Shown: positions 26,439 through 34,931 of the stretch, piece by piece
How positions within the stretch are numbered: position 1 is the first letter of the stretch
Layout: every line of letters begins with the position of its first letter
From: DASUCS01 sp041166745
GTDB taxonomy: Bacteria; Actinomycetota; Acidimicrobiia; Acidimicrobiales; JACDCH01
Assembly (NCBI GenBank): GCA_041166745.1
Contig: JBEEGH010000034.1
Coordinates: 254,591-318,590, forward strand
Direction of reading: 5' to 3'
Length of the DNA: 64,000 nt
Made by a program: the position numbers and the translations under genes
The notes under the pieces: generated by a model
Databases searched by the model: none
What the model was told of the DNA's origin: nothing
The model's input: only the letters and a program-made list of their open reading frames with translations

Positions 26439-26486
26439 AAATCCCGTGCATAGCGACACATTTCTGTGTCGCTATGCACGGGATTT
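26439..26486. repeat. Family I hairpin, copy 1; bidirectional terminator candidate
   Basis: A perfect 22-bp stem (26439-26460 with 26465-26486) has a TTTC loop and lies between two convergent genes. The arm reads AAATCCCGTGCATAGCGACA and two further bases. The stop codon of the MFS gene lies inside the right arm. The copy at 55173-55222 differs at two stem positions, both compensated. Confidence 0.85.
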
Positions 26487-27803
26487 GGCGAACTCAGGAA
26501 TTGCGGAGCGCTTGGACGCGGTCCAGTAGGCAAAGGCGGCGAAGCCCGCGGCGCCGGCGACGACCACGAAGCCAACGCGAGCGGGGATCGGGACGATGAC
26601 CGGCAGGAACGCTCCGATCACCCACAACAGCTGAAAGCGCGTTTCGAAGCCAGCGAACGAACGTCCGAAGTTCGCGTCGGGCGCGTCGCGCTGCACGATG
26701 GCGTCGAATGCCAGACGTCCGGCACTCGCGCCGAGACCGACCAGCAGCGCGCATCCCGCCGATCCGAGGAGGCCACCTTGGAGCGCGCACGCAAGACCAC
26801 CGCCAGCCACCAGCACGAGCACTCCTACGAGCATGCGTTCCTCGCTGAAGATCTGACGTAGGCGCGGCGCCACGACGGCACCCAACAACGCGCCCGCCAC
26901 ACTCGCCACCAGCACCGCGCCGAAGTGCCATGCCGGTGCGGTTGTCGGGTGTCCGGTGCCGGCGCTCGGGAAGCCCGCGACGTGGCGGACAGCTCGTCCG
27001 ACGGCGAGGCCCACTGGCACCGGCGCGTCGTTGCCACCACCCTTCAGGTCGAACGCCAAGAGGAACGTGAGGAAGCCGACAATGCCGCGGAGCAGCCCCA
27101 TGGCCTCGGCCGCGTGCACGATTCCGGCGCCTCGCAGCTCGGTCTCTTCAGCCGTGCCCGCGGGCTCGGGCGCAACCGCCGCCGGCGCGAGCCGAGTGGC
27201 CAATGCGGATGCGGTGCCCGACGCGATTGCCGCCAAGACGAGCGCGCTCTCGGGCCCGAAGAGCTTCACGAGCCCGGCTGCCGGTGCCCCGACGGCCAAT
27301 CCGATGATGCCGGACAGCAGCGACAGGCGCGAGTTGGCCCGCACGAGTTCGGACTCGTCGGTGACGACCGTCGGGACGAGCGCCGCCTTGCCGATGCCAT
27401 AGCCCTTGCCGAGCACGAGGATCATGAACGCCGCGGGAAACAGGAACAGGTCGTCGACGTGGCTCACCATGAACAAACAGACGAGGGCGCGGAGCCCGGT
27501 GGCCGTCACCACCATGAGTCGACGTCCACCCTTGATCCGGTCGATGGCCGGGCCGACGAGCGGGGCCACCACCGCGAACGGCGCCATGGTCAACACGAGG
27601 TAGAGGGCGACCTTGTCGCGCGCCGCGCCCGAAGGAATCGAGAAGAACAGTGTGCCCGCCAACGACACCGTGACGAGCGTGTCCGTCGCGACCGAGAAGG
27701 CGTGTACCCGTGCGAGACGCGTGAACGGTGAGACGGCGAAGGGATCGTCGGCGAGCGTCCTCGCCGGTGATGAGAGTTTGCGCCACCCCTCGTGACTGCT
27801 CAC
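26472..27803 (-). CDS. MFS-type membrane transporter
   Basis: 443 residues with about twelve hydrophobic helices. Features include a basic intracellular loop after helix 2-3 (IDRIKGGRRLMV) and a Gly/Ala-rich fifth helix (LSLLSGIIGLAVGAPAAG), as in MFS exporters. The substrate cannot be predicted. The last few codons and the TAG stop lie inside the family I hairpin, so the repeat probably replaced the original C-terminus. It is five bases from the regX3 stop on the same strand and could be read through from the phosphate cluster. Confidence 0.85.
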   Translation of the reverse strand: MSSHEGWRKLSSPARTLADDPFAVSPFTRLARVHAFSVATDTLVTVSLAGTLFFSIPSGAARDKVALYLVLTMAPFAVVAPLVGPAIDRIKGGRRLMVVTATGLRALVCLFMVSHVDDLFLFPAAFMILVLGKGYGIGKAALVPTVVTDESELVRANSRLSLLSGIIGLAVGAPAAGLVKLFGPESALVLAAIASGTASALATRLAPAAVAPEPAGTAEETELRGAGIVHAAEAMGLLRGIVGFLTFLLAFDLKGGGNDAPVPVGLAVGRAVRHVAGFPSAGTGHPTTAPAWHFGAVLVASVAGALLGAVVAPRLRQIFSEERMLVGVLVLVAGGGLACALQGGLLGSAGCALLVGLGASAGRLAFDAIVQRDAPDANFGRSFAGFETRFQLLWVIGAFLPVIVPIPARVGFVVVAGAAGFAAFAYWTASKRSAIPEFAKSRA

Positions 27804-27807
27804 CGGG

Positions 27808-28521
27808 TCATGCTACGGGCGTGCGCGGTACCTCGTATTTGTAGCCGTAGCCGCGGATCGTGACGATGTGCGTCGGGTTCGACGGCTCGGGTTCGACCTT
27901 TGCCCTAAGGCGTTTGATGTGCACGTCGAGCGTCTTGGTGTCACCCACGTAGTCCGACCCCCAGACCCGGTCGATGAGCGTGTCGCGAGTGAGCACGCGG
28001 CCGGCGTTTTCCAGCAACAGTGCCAGCAGCTCGAATTCCTTGAGCGGCAGTCGCACCGCGTTACCGCGGATGCTGACCTCATGGCGCTCCGAGTCGAGCA
28101 TCACGTCGCCGACGAGCATCGCGTCGCCCGACGGATAGGCGATGGTGTCGGTCGCCGGCTTGCGCCGCAGAACCGCACGGATACGTGCGACCAGCTCTCG
28201 CAGCCGGTAGGGCTTGGTGATGTAGTCGTCGGCGCCCACCTCCAGCCCGACGACGGTGTCGATCTCCGCGCTCTTCGCCGTAACCATGATGATGGGCACT
28301 TGTGATCGACGGCGCAGCTCGCGGCAGACGTCGATGCCAGAGACCTTTGGCAGCATCACGTCGAGCAGCACGAGGTCTGGGTGCACGACGTCGAACATCT
28401 CGAGCGCCTCACTACCGTCACGCGCCACTCGCACCCGGAAGCCTTCGCGGCTCAGTCCAACAGTAAGGGCCTCGATGAACGAGTCCTCGTCTTCCACCAC
28501 GAGGATCGTCGTCTCAGGCAC
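27808..28521 (-). CDS. regX3: Response regulator of the phosphate two-component system (RegX3/PhoB type)
   Basis: 237 residues. The receiver domain has phospho-acceptor D54 (LVLLDVMLPK), acidic pocket EDED near residues 10-13, conserved T (VTAK) and K (TKPYRLRE). The C-terminal OmpR/PhoB winged helix shows LPLKEFELLALLLENAGRVL and IRGYGYKYE. It should bind PHO-box-type sites and control the pst genes beside it. Its start overlaps the end of the kinase gene. Confidence 0.93.
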   Translation of the reverse strand: MPETTILVVEDEDSFIEALTVGLSREGFRVRVARDGSEALEMFDVVHPDLVLLDVMLPKVSGIDVCRELRRRSQVPIIMVTAKSAEIDTVVGLEVGADDYITKPYRLRELVARIRAVLRRKPATDTIAYPSGDAMLVGDVMLDSERHEVSIRGNAVRLPLKEFELLALLLENAGRVLTRDTLIDRVWGSDYVGDTKTLDVHIKRLRAKVEPEPSNPTHIVTIRGYGYKYEVPRTPVA

Positions 28522-29795
28522 TATCCGGCCCTCATTGCGCTCGCCGGACCCGCCGGTAACACCAGTGTGAACGTCGAACCGTCGCCTTCGCGCGACGTGA
28601 GCTTGACCTCGCCGCCATGGTTGCCGGCGACGTGCCGGACGATGGCCAATCCGAGGCCGGTACCGCCCGTGTCTCGGCTTCGACCACGGTCGACGCGGTA
28701 GAAGCGTTCGAAGATGCGCTCGTGGTCGCGCGTCGGAATGCCGATGCCATGGTCTTCGATGTCGATGGCCACTCGGCCGCCGTCGGCTGAGACCGAGACG
28801 CGCACGTCGACCGCCGATCCGGCGTCGCTGTATTTCACCGCGTTGTCGAGCAGGTTGTAGATCGCCGAGACGAGTTGTCTGCGGTCGCCCATCATCGTGA
28901 GATTGCGGCGGGCCTCGGCCACCCGTACCTCGATGCCCTGCTGCTCCGCCGCAGGACGCATGCGCTCGACGGCCTCGGCCACCACCAAGTGGACCGGCAC
29001 CGGCTCGCGCAACGGCTCCTCTTCGGCTTCGATGCGGCTCAGCGCAAGCAGGTCGTCAATGGTTCGCCCGACACGAAAAGCCTCCGTCAGCATCCGCTCG
29101 GCGAGACGGCGGCTGATGTCGGCATCGTCTTCGGCCAGGAGTGTCTCGGCCAGCAGTCCGAGTGCGCCGATCGGCGTCTTCAACTCGTGACTGATGTTGG
29201 CCACGAAGTCGCGGCGCACGGCTTCCAGCCGGCGCCGCTCGGAGACGTCGTCGATCACCCCGAGTGCGCCAACGGTGCGCCGTTCATCGTCGAGGGGCGA
29301 AACCGTGACCACGAGCGTGCGTCGAGGGGGGCCGAAAAGGTCGAGCGTCCGGGTGTCGCTGTTGCCGTCGAGCGCCTTGCGCAACATCTCCTCGATGGCC
29401 GCGCCGACGAGTGCGTCGCCGTGCCGGGCGGACGAGAACGTCGTGGCGGCTTGATTGCGGAACGTGACCTCGCCGTTCTCATCACAGATGACGACTCCCT
29501 GCGGGATGGTCTCGAGCGCTTGCGCCATGCGTCCGACAGCGACCGTCGCGTCTCCACGTCCGAGCACGGCAGAATCCACGGCTCGCTCCAGCCGGCCGAG
29601 GTTCTTGTCGAGGAACCGATGCTCGGTGGTCGACGGCGTTTCCTCGAGACGCAGTGACGCGTTCACGACGCGCCGCACGAGCCCGCGCCGAGCGCGCCAC
29701 ACCGTCAAGGCGATCGCGATGACGACGAACCCTGCAGCAACGGCGGCGGCGATCGCGAGGCTCTTCGAAACCGTCACAACTTCGGCCGAAATCAC
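28521..29795 (-). CDS. senX3: Sensor histidine kinase of the phosphate system (SenX3/PhoR type)
   Basis: 424 residues. One N-terminal membrane helix (about 10-32) and a PAS-like domain (about 85-190, IPQGVVICDENGEVTF) precede HisKA with phospho-His203 (NISHELKTPIG). The HATPase_c motifs are DNAVKYSD, DHGIGIP and GGTGLGLAIV. The single short membrane segment without a periplasmic sensor matches SenX3, which reads phosphate status through the Pst transporter and PhoU. Both partners are encoded immediately upstream. Confidence 0.92.
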   Translation of the reverse strand: MISAEVVTVSKSLAIAAAVAAGFVVIAIALTVWRARRGLVRRVVNASLRLEETPSTTEHRFLDKNLGRLERAVDSAVLGRGDATVAVGRMAQALETIPQGVVICDENGEVTFRNQAATTFSSARHGDALVGAAIEEMLRKALDGNSDTRTLDLFGPPRRTLVVTVSPLDDERRTVGALGVIDDVSERRRLEAVRRDFVANISHELKTPIGALGLLAETLLAEDDADISRRLAERMLTEAFRVGRTIDDLLALSRIEAEEEPLREPVPVHLVVAEAVERMRPAAEQQGIEVRVAEARRNLTMMGDRRQLVSAIYNLLDNAVKYSDAGSAVDVRVSVSADGGRVAIDIEDHGIGIPTRDHERIFERFYRVDRGRSRDTGGTGLGLAIVRHVAGNHGGEVKLTSREGDGSTFTLVLPAGPASAMRAG

Positions 29796-29841
29796 TGCAC
29801 TACCTTCTCACGCCGCACGATCGCGAAAGCGCGCGCTTGGG

Positions 29842-30501
29842 TCAACGGACTTCAGCCGCGAGATGATCGGGATCCCCTGTGAGCAGGTACCGCAAGCGAG
29901 CGCCGATGATCGTCGCGTGATCCCCGATTCGCTCGAGGGCCCGACCCGCCGCAAACGTGGTGATCGCGACGCGGGCCGCCTCCGGGCCCGTGAGCCGTAG
30001 GAGCTCGGCCAGCAGGCGCTCGTAGAACACGTCCATCGACCGGGCGGGCGTCGCCAGCTCGGTGGCAACCGCGAGGTCGAGCGTCGCCCACGCGCGCAAT
30101 GCATCGCGATAGCGGTCGATGACTTGGTCCGCCATGGAACGCAGGATGTCGTACGTCGGAGGGTTCGACGCGATGAGCTCATGATCGGGAGCGAGCTTGA
30201 TGACTCGCAGTGCGAGATCGCCGATGCGTTCCAGCTCGGACAGCACGCGTAGCACCGAAACAATGAAACGCAGGTCGGATGCGACCGGGGCCTCGCGGCG
30301 TAGAAGGTCGTAGCACCGTTCGGTCAGCGACACGTTCATCGCGTCGATGTCATCGTCGGCCGCCAGCGCCACCGCGACGACGTCCGAGTCGCCGCGCTCG
30401 AGCACCTCGCGCATGCGCTCCAAGTTCTGATCGACACGTATCGCCATTAGCTCGACCTGCAACCGAAGCTGCTCGAGCTCGGCGGTGAACGCGGTGCGCA
30501 T
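29842..30501 (-). CDS. phoU: Phosphate transport system regulator PhoU
   Basis: 219 residues from the ATG at 30501, an all-helical protein of two PhoU three-helix bundles. The family metal motifs E/DxxxD appear in the first half (DDDIDAMNVSLTERC) and as FAAGRALERIGDHA in the second half. It links Pst transporter state to the SenX3-type kinase and keeps it inactive under high phosphate. A longer upstream frame lacks family sequence. It starts 16 bases after pstB. Confidence 0.93.
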   Translation of the reverse strand: MRTAFTAELEQLRLQVELMAIRVDQNLERMREVLERGDSDVVAVALAADDDIDAMNVSLTERCYDLLRREAPVASDLRFIVSVLRVLSELERIGDLALRVIKLAPDHELIASNPPTYDILRSMADQVIDRYRDALRAWATLDLAVATELATPARSMDVFYERLLAELLRLTGPEAARVAITTFAAGRALERIGDHATIIGARLRYLLTGDPDHLAAEVR

Positions 30502-30517
30502 GCGAGTCACAGGTGCC

Positions 30518-31411
30518 TTAGCCGAATCTGCCGGTGACGTAATTCTCGGTGCGCTCGTCGGTCGGGTTCGCAAAGATCTTCTCGGTGCGATCGCACTCCA
30601 CGAGCACACCGGTGCGTACATCGCTCGTTTCGTTGACCTCGGTGGTGAAGAAGGCGCAACGGTCGGAGATGCGAGCCGCCTGCTGCATGTTGTGGGTCAC
30701 GATCACGATCGTGTAATCGAGCTTGATCTCCGACATCAGGTCTTCGATGCGCCCCGTGGCGATCGGATCGAGGGCCGAGCACGGCTCATCCATGAGGATG
30801 ACCTCGGGGTTCACGGCGATGGCCCTCGCGATGCAGAGCCGTTGCTGCTGCCCGCCGGACAGACCGAGAGCGGATTTCTTCAGCCGATCCTTCACCTCGT
30901 CCCACAACGCCGACCGACGCAGGGCTTGCTCGACGATCTCGTCGAGATCGCCCTTCTGGCCGCCGATGCGCGGGCCGTAAGCGACGTTGTCGTAGATCGA
31001 CTTCGGAAACGGATTCGGCTTCTGGAACACCATGCCGATGCGCCGGCGCACCTCGACCGGGTTCACCTTGGGGTCGTACAGGTCGACACCGTGGTAGGTG
31101 AGCGTCCCCTCGACCCGAGCCCCGTCGATGAGGTCGTTCATACGATTGAAGCAACGCAACACCGTGGTCTTGCCGCAGCCCGACGGGCCGATGAAGGCGG
31201 TGACCTCGTGCTTGCGGATTGGCAGGCCAACATCTCGCACCGCCCGGAACGAGCCGTAGAAGACGGACAGGTCCTTCACGTCGAAGACGACCGGATAGTG
31301 GTCGTCGGCGGACGTGTTCTCGACCTTCGGCGTCACGTCGATCGTGAGATCGACATCGGGAACGTGTTGGATCTCGGTCTCGGTCTGGGTCACGTCGTGT
31401 CCTTCTTCCAT
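30518..31411 (-). CDS. pstB: Phosphate ABC transporter ATPase
   Basis: 297 residues from the ATG at 31411; GGAG lies about 11 bases before it. Walker A is GPSGCGKTT, the Q-loop VFQKPNPFP is typical of PstB, the signature is LSGGQQQRL, Walker B VILMDEPCSALDP, and the H-loop THNMQQA. The PstB-specific NPF motif and the C-terminal TENYVTGRFG agree. The N-terminal 40 residues (TETEIQHVPDVD) are longer than usual. It energises phosphate import with PstA and PstC. Confidence 0.96.
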   Translation of the reverse strand: MEEGHDVTQTETEIQHVPDVDLTIDVTPKVENTSADDHYPVVFDVKDLSVFYGSFRAVRDVGLPIRKHEVTAFIGPSGCGKTTVLRCFNRMNDLIDGARVEGTLTYHGVDLYDPKVNPVEVRRRIGMVFQKPNPFPKSIYDNVAYGPRIGGQKGDLDEIVEQALRRSALWDEVKDRLKKSALGLSGGQQQRLCIARAIAVNPEVILMDEPCSALDPIATGRIEDLMSEIKLDYTIVIVTHNMQQAARISDRCAFFTTEVNETSDVRTGVLVECDRTEKIFANPTDERTENYVTGRFG

Positions 31412-31418
31412 ACGAATC

Positions 31419-32384
31419 TCAGCTCCGCACACTTGCGAAGCGAGCCGTGACGAACCGGGCGAGGAGCGTGAGCACCAAGACCATGACGATAAGGGTCAGT
31501 GCGGCGCCCCACGCGAGTGGCTCGCCCCCGGGTTGGGTGGCGTTGGAGAAGATCTGGGTCGACAGGGCCGTGTTCTGCTGACCGAGCTGGTCAGCGAGGT
31601 GGGCCAGGCCCGGGAAGTGGCTGATCGAGCCGACCGTGAAGAGCAGCGGAGCCGTCTCCCCCGCCGCCCTGGCGAGCGCGAGCATGCAGCCGCTGGTGAT
31701 GCCGGGGAGCGCGGCAGGCAGCACGACGCCGAGCGTGGTCCGCCAGGTTCGCGTTCCCAGCGCGGCGCTGGCCTCCCGGAGGTTGTCCGGAACCAGCTTG
31801 AGCATCTCTTCCGTCGAGCGCACGACGATCGGCAGCATCAAGCACGAGAGCGCCAGCCCTCCAGCGAATGTCGTGCGTTGATGGAAATGCAGCACCCACA
31901 CGGTGTAGATGAAGATGCCCATCACGACGGACGGGACGCCGGTCATCACGTCCGTCAAGAAGCGAATCGCCGAGGCCAACCGGCGCCGCTTGCCGTACTC
32001 GTTGAGGTACACCGCGCCCAGAATCCCGATCGGGATCGCGATCAGCGACGCCAAACCGGTGATGAAGAGCGTGCCGATGATCGCCGGCTGCATTCCGTAG
32101 ACGACGGGATCGGCCACCGCCCCGAACTTCTCCGCCAACGCGGCCGACGCGATGTCGGTGGGGATGTCGTTCGTGAACCAGTCGCCCCGCACGACGCCCT
32201 GCCCCTTCTGCACCACAACCAACATCACGGCGGCCAACGGGATGGCCGCAACGAAGAACGAAAGGATCATCGCCGAGGTGGCGGCGCGGTCCCTCCAACG
32301 ACGGCCACGGGTGAGCGTGACCGTGAGCAGATCGAACTCGGCGTCGTCGAACGAAGGCGACGGCGGCGCCGCCAGCATCGACAT
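31419..32384 (-). CDS. pstA: Phosphate ABC transporter permease PstA
   Basis: 321 residues with six membrane helices and the inner-membrane transporter coupling loop EMLKLVPDNLREASAALG. LTDVMTGVPSVVMGIFIY is characteristic of PstA. Its ATG overlaps the pstC stop as TGATG. It forms the channel with PstC and the PstB dimer. Confidence 0.95.
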   Translation of the reverse strand: MSMLAAPPSPSFDDAEFDLLTVTLTRGRRWRDRAATSAMILSFFVAAIPLAAVMLVVVQKGQGVVRGDWFTNDIPTDIASAALAEKFGAVADPVVYGMQPAIIGTLFITGLASLIAIPIGILGAVYLNEYGKRRRLASAIRFLTDVMTGVPSVVMGIFIYTVWVLHFHQRTTFAGGLALSCLMLPIVVRSTEEMLKLVPDNLREASAALGTRTWRTTLGVVLPAALPGITSGCMLALARAAGETAPLLFTVGSISHFPGLAHLADQLGQQNTALSTQIFSNATQPGGEPLAWGAALTLIVMVLVLTLLARFVTARFASVRS

Positions 32385-33355
32385 CAGGCCCCCTTCAAAT
32401 TGCGGTCGAACCTGATCACCAGCGCGCGAGCGCCGATGTTGATCACGACGGTGAGTACGAACAGCACGACGCCGAGCCCGATCAACGCAGCCTGGTAATC
32501 GCCGGACGATTCATTCAGGTTGTGGGCGATGACCGAAGGCATCGCCTCGCCCTGTGCGAAGAGGTTGGCGACGATCTGCGGGCTGCCGCCGATCACGAGC
32601 GCGATGGCGATCGTCTCACCCATCGCCCGACCGAGACCGAGCATCACCGCGCCGCTGATGCCGCTGGTGGAGTACGGCAGGACGACGCCCTTGATCATCT
32701 CCCAACGAGTGGCGCCGAGGGCCAAGGCGCCGTCTTTGTCATTGCGGGGAACGGTGAGGAACACCTCCCGAGTGATGGACGTGATGATCGGGGTGATCAT
32801 CAGGCCGACGATGAGGCCGGCGGTCATGAAGCTCTGGCCCGACAGGCTCGGGCCGAACACGCGGTTGAGCACCGGGATGGGATGCACGAAGTCGGCGATC
32901 GAGTTGTAGATGCCCTTGATCTGCGGACGCAGCACCAGGAAGCCCCAGAGGCCGAACACGACCGATGGAACTGCCGCAAGGAGGTCCATCACCGTGGTGA
33001 TCGCGCTACGGAGGCGGCGGGGCGCGACTTCGGTGACGAAGAGCGCGATGCCGATGCTGATCGGTACCGCAAGCACGACCGCGATGACCGACACGACGAA
33101 CGTGCCGTAGATGAACGCCAGCGCACCGAACTGACCTTGGTTCGGGTTCCAATCGGTGCTCGTCAGGTACGACAGGCCCATCTTTGCGAACGCCGGCCAC
33201 GCGCGTTGCGTGGTCGAGAACACGATCGCCGCGAGGACGAGCAACGTCGTGAGCCCTGCCGCCAACGCGACGATTCGGAACGCCTTGTCCGCGCCAGCGC
33301 CCCGACCGTTTCCGGTCAGGGCGCTGTCGGTCTTTTCCTTGGTGGCGAGTGCCAC
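32384..33355 (-). CDS. pstC: Phosphate ABC transporter permease PstC
   Basis: 323 residues with six membrane helices, including the PstC segment LLAAVPSVVFGLWGFLVL and the coupling loop TVPRNDKDGALALGATRWEM. It starts 7 bases after the pstS stop. The cytoplasmic N-terminus (about 25 residues) is charged. It is the second half of the phosphate channel. Confidence 0.95.
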   Translation of the reverse strand: MALATKEKTDSALTGNGRGAGADKAFRIVALAAGLTTLLVLAAIVFSTTQRAWPAFAKMGLSYLTSTDWNPNQGQFGALAFIYGTFVVSVIAVVLAVPISIGIALFVTEVAPRRLRSAITTVMDLLAAVPSVVFGLWGFLVLRPQIKGIYNSIADFVHPIPVLNRVFGPSLSGQSFMTAGLIVGLMITPIITSITREVFLTVPRNDKDGALALGATRWEMIKGVVLPYSTSGISGAVMLGLGRAMGETIAIALVIGGSPQIVANLFAQGEAMPSVIAHNLNESSGDYQAALIGLGVVLFVLTVVINIGARALVIRFDRNLKGA

Positions 33356-33362
33356 TCGACTC

Positions 33363-34472
33363 CTAGGTGGTGATCTGACTCAGTTGGTCGATGGCCTTCT
33401 GGGCCAACGCCGAGGGAAGTTGTGCGTAGCCGACGGTCTTCGCGAAACCTTGACCGTCCGTGAGGACGAAGTTGAGCCAACCCCTGAGCGCCTCCGCGAC
33501 CGTGGCGTCGGTTTGCTTCTTGTACACGATGATCCACGTCGGCGACGTGATCGGATAGGCCGCGTCACCGGCTGCGTTCAGCGGGTTGTAGGTGAGGTCG
33601 GCGGCCACATCCGCTCCGGCCAGAGCGGCGCTGGCACCGTCGAGGGTCGGAGCGACGAACTTGCCGGCGGCGTTCTTGATCGACGCGGTCTTCAGGCTGG
33701 CATTCACGGAGTCGGCGAGGTCGACGTACCCGATGGCGCCGTCCGTGGTCTTGACGATCGAGGCCACACCGCTGTTCTTCTCGGCGCCCTGCGTCGACGC
33801 CGGCCAGTTCACCGTGTCACCCGAATCCAACGTCCAGACCGTCGGCGCCGCCGTCTTCAGGTACTTCGTGAAGTTGCTGGTCGTCCCCGAACCGTCCAAT
33901 CGGTGCACGACGGCGATCTTCGTCGACGGCAGGGGCACGCCCGCGTTGTCGGCTGCGATCTTCGGGTCGTTCCAGGTGGTGATGGTCGCCTGGAAGATGC
34001 CAGCGAGCACGTCTGGACTGAGCTGGAGCTTGTCGAGACCGCTCACATTGAACGAAACGGTGATCGGCGCGCCCACCGTCGGGAAGTAGAGGACGTCGCC
34101 GCCCTTGAAGGTCGGCTTGTCGGTGTCCTTGATCAGGCTGTCAGTGCCCGCGAACTGCACGACCTGGTTGGCGAGGTCCTGCTTACCCGCCGACGACCCG
34201 CTCTTCGTGTAGTTCACGGTCACGCCCGATGCCTTCTTGGCGAACTCGGACTTGGCCTTCTGATCGAAGGCGTCCTGGAAGCTGGAACCGGACCCGTTGA
34301 GCGTGCCGGTGAGCTTGGAGTAGTCGATGCTCAGTCCCGCCGCGCTCGAGGACCTCGATCCGCTCGGGGTCGTGTTGGTGGTGGTCGTCTTGTTGTCGCT
34401 GCTACACGCCGCCCCGATGAGTGCAAGCGCCGCGACCAGTCCGAGTGCCCACAGTCGTCGTGTCTTGTGCAT
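33363..34472 (-). CDS. pstS: Phosphate-binding lipoprotein PstS
   Basis: 369 residues. The signal peptide ends in the lipobox LIGAAC with lipidated Cys23, followed by a Ser/Thr-rich linker. The mature protein shows LNGSGSSFQDAF (phosphate-binding T/S-G-S-G-S loop) and the conserved segment RLDGSGTTSNFTKYL. It captures phosphate outside the cell and hands it to PstC-PstA. The gene begins 30 bases after the nudix stop, leaving little room for a separate promoter. Confidence 0.95.
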   Translation of the reverse strand: MHKTRRLWALGLVAALALIGAACSSDNKTTTTNTTPSGSRSSSAAGLSIDYSKLTGTLNGSGSSFQDAFDQKAKSEFAKKASGVTVNYTKSGSSAGKQDLANQVVQFAGTDSLIKDTDKPTFKGGDVLYFPTVGAPITVSFNVSGLDKLQLSPDVLAGIFQATITTWNDPKIAADNAGVPLPSTKIAVVHRLDGSGTTSNFTKYLKTAAPTVWTLDSGDTVNWPASTQGAEKNSGVASIVKTTDGAIGYVDLADSVNASLKTASIKNAAGKFVAPTLDGASAALAGADVAADLTYNPLNAAGDAAYPITSPTWIIVYKKQTDATVAEALRGWLNFVLTDGQGFAKTVGYAQLPSALAQKAIDQLSQITT

Positions 34473-34502
34473 GCGGGCAACCTACGGAGGGCGGGTTACC
34501 CC

Positions 34503-34931
34503 TCAACGGGAGCTGGGTGAACGAGAGGTGAACAGCAACAGAACGTTCGCCAGCACCTCAGCGTCGTGCGGATACGACAGCCGATCGACCGCCTCACCCA
34601 CCGGGAGCCACACGAGGTCGTCGATCTCGTCGTTGGCGACGAAGGGCCGAGAACCGACGACCGTCATGTCCCAGTACCGGACCACCTTGGGACGGCCCTT
34701 GCGGTCGACGTATCGGGTCGGGAGCAGCTCACGCCCGAGCGCGCAGCGCAGCCCCGTCTCCTCCTCGACCTCGCGCACCGCGCACTGCTCGTCGGTCTCG
34801 CCCGGGTCGCGCTTGCCCTTCGGCAGCGACCAGTCGTCGTAGCGGGGACGATGGACCACCGCGACCTCTGGGCCCCGCTCGCTGCTGCGGAGGACCACGC
34901 CTCCCGCGGCGCGCACGACGGCGGCCGTCAC
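34503..34931 (-). CDS. NUDIX hydrolase (MutT1-like)
   Basis: 142 residues from a GTG that overlaps the ppk stop (GTGA). The complete Nudix box GxxxxxExxxxxxxREVEEETGL occurs as GKRDPGETDEQCA followed by VREVEEETGL. Upstream GGVVLRSSERGPEVAVVHR and SLPKGK match MutT1/diadenosine-polyphosphate-type hydrolases. Coupling to polyphosphate kinase suggests a role in nucleotide or inositol-like pyrophosphate metabolism. The specific substrate is unknown. Confidence 0.9.
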   Translation of the reverse strand: MTAAVVRAAGGVVLRSSERGPEVAVVHRPRYDDWSLPKGKRDPGETDEQCAVREVEEETGLRCALGRELLPTRYVDRKGRPKVVRYWDMTVVGSRPFVANDEIDDLVWLPVGEAVDRLSYPHDAEVLANVLLLFTSRSPSSR

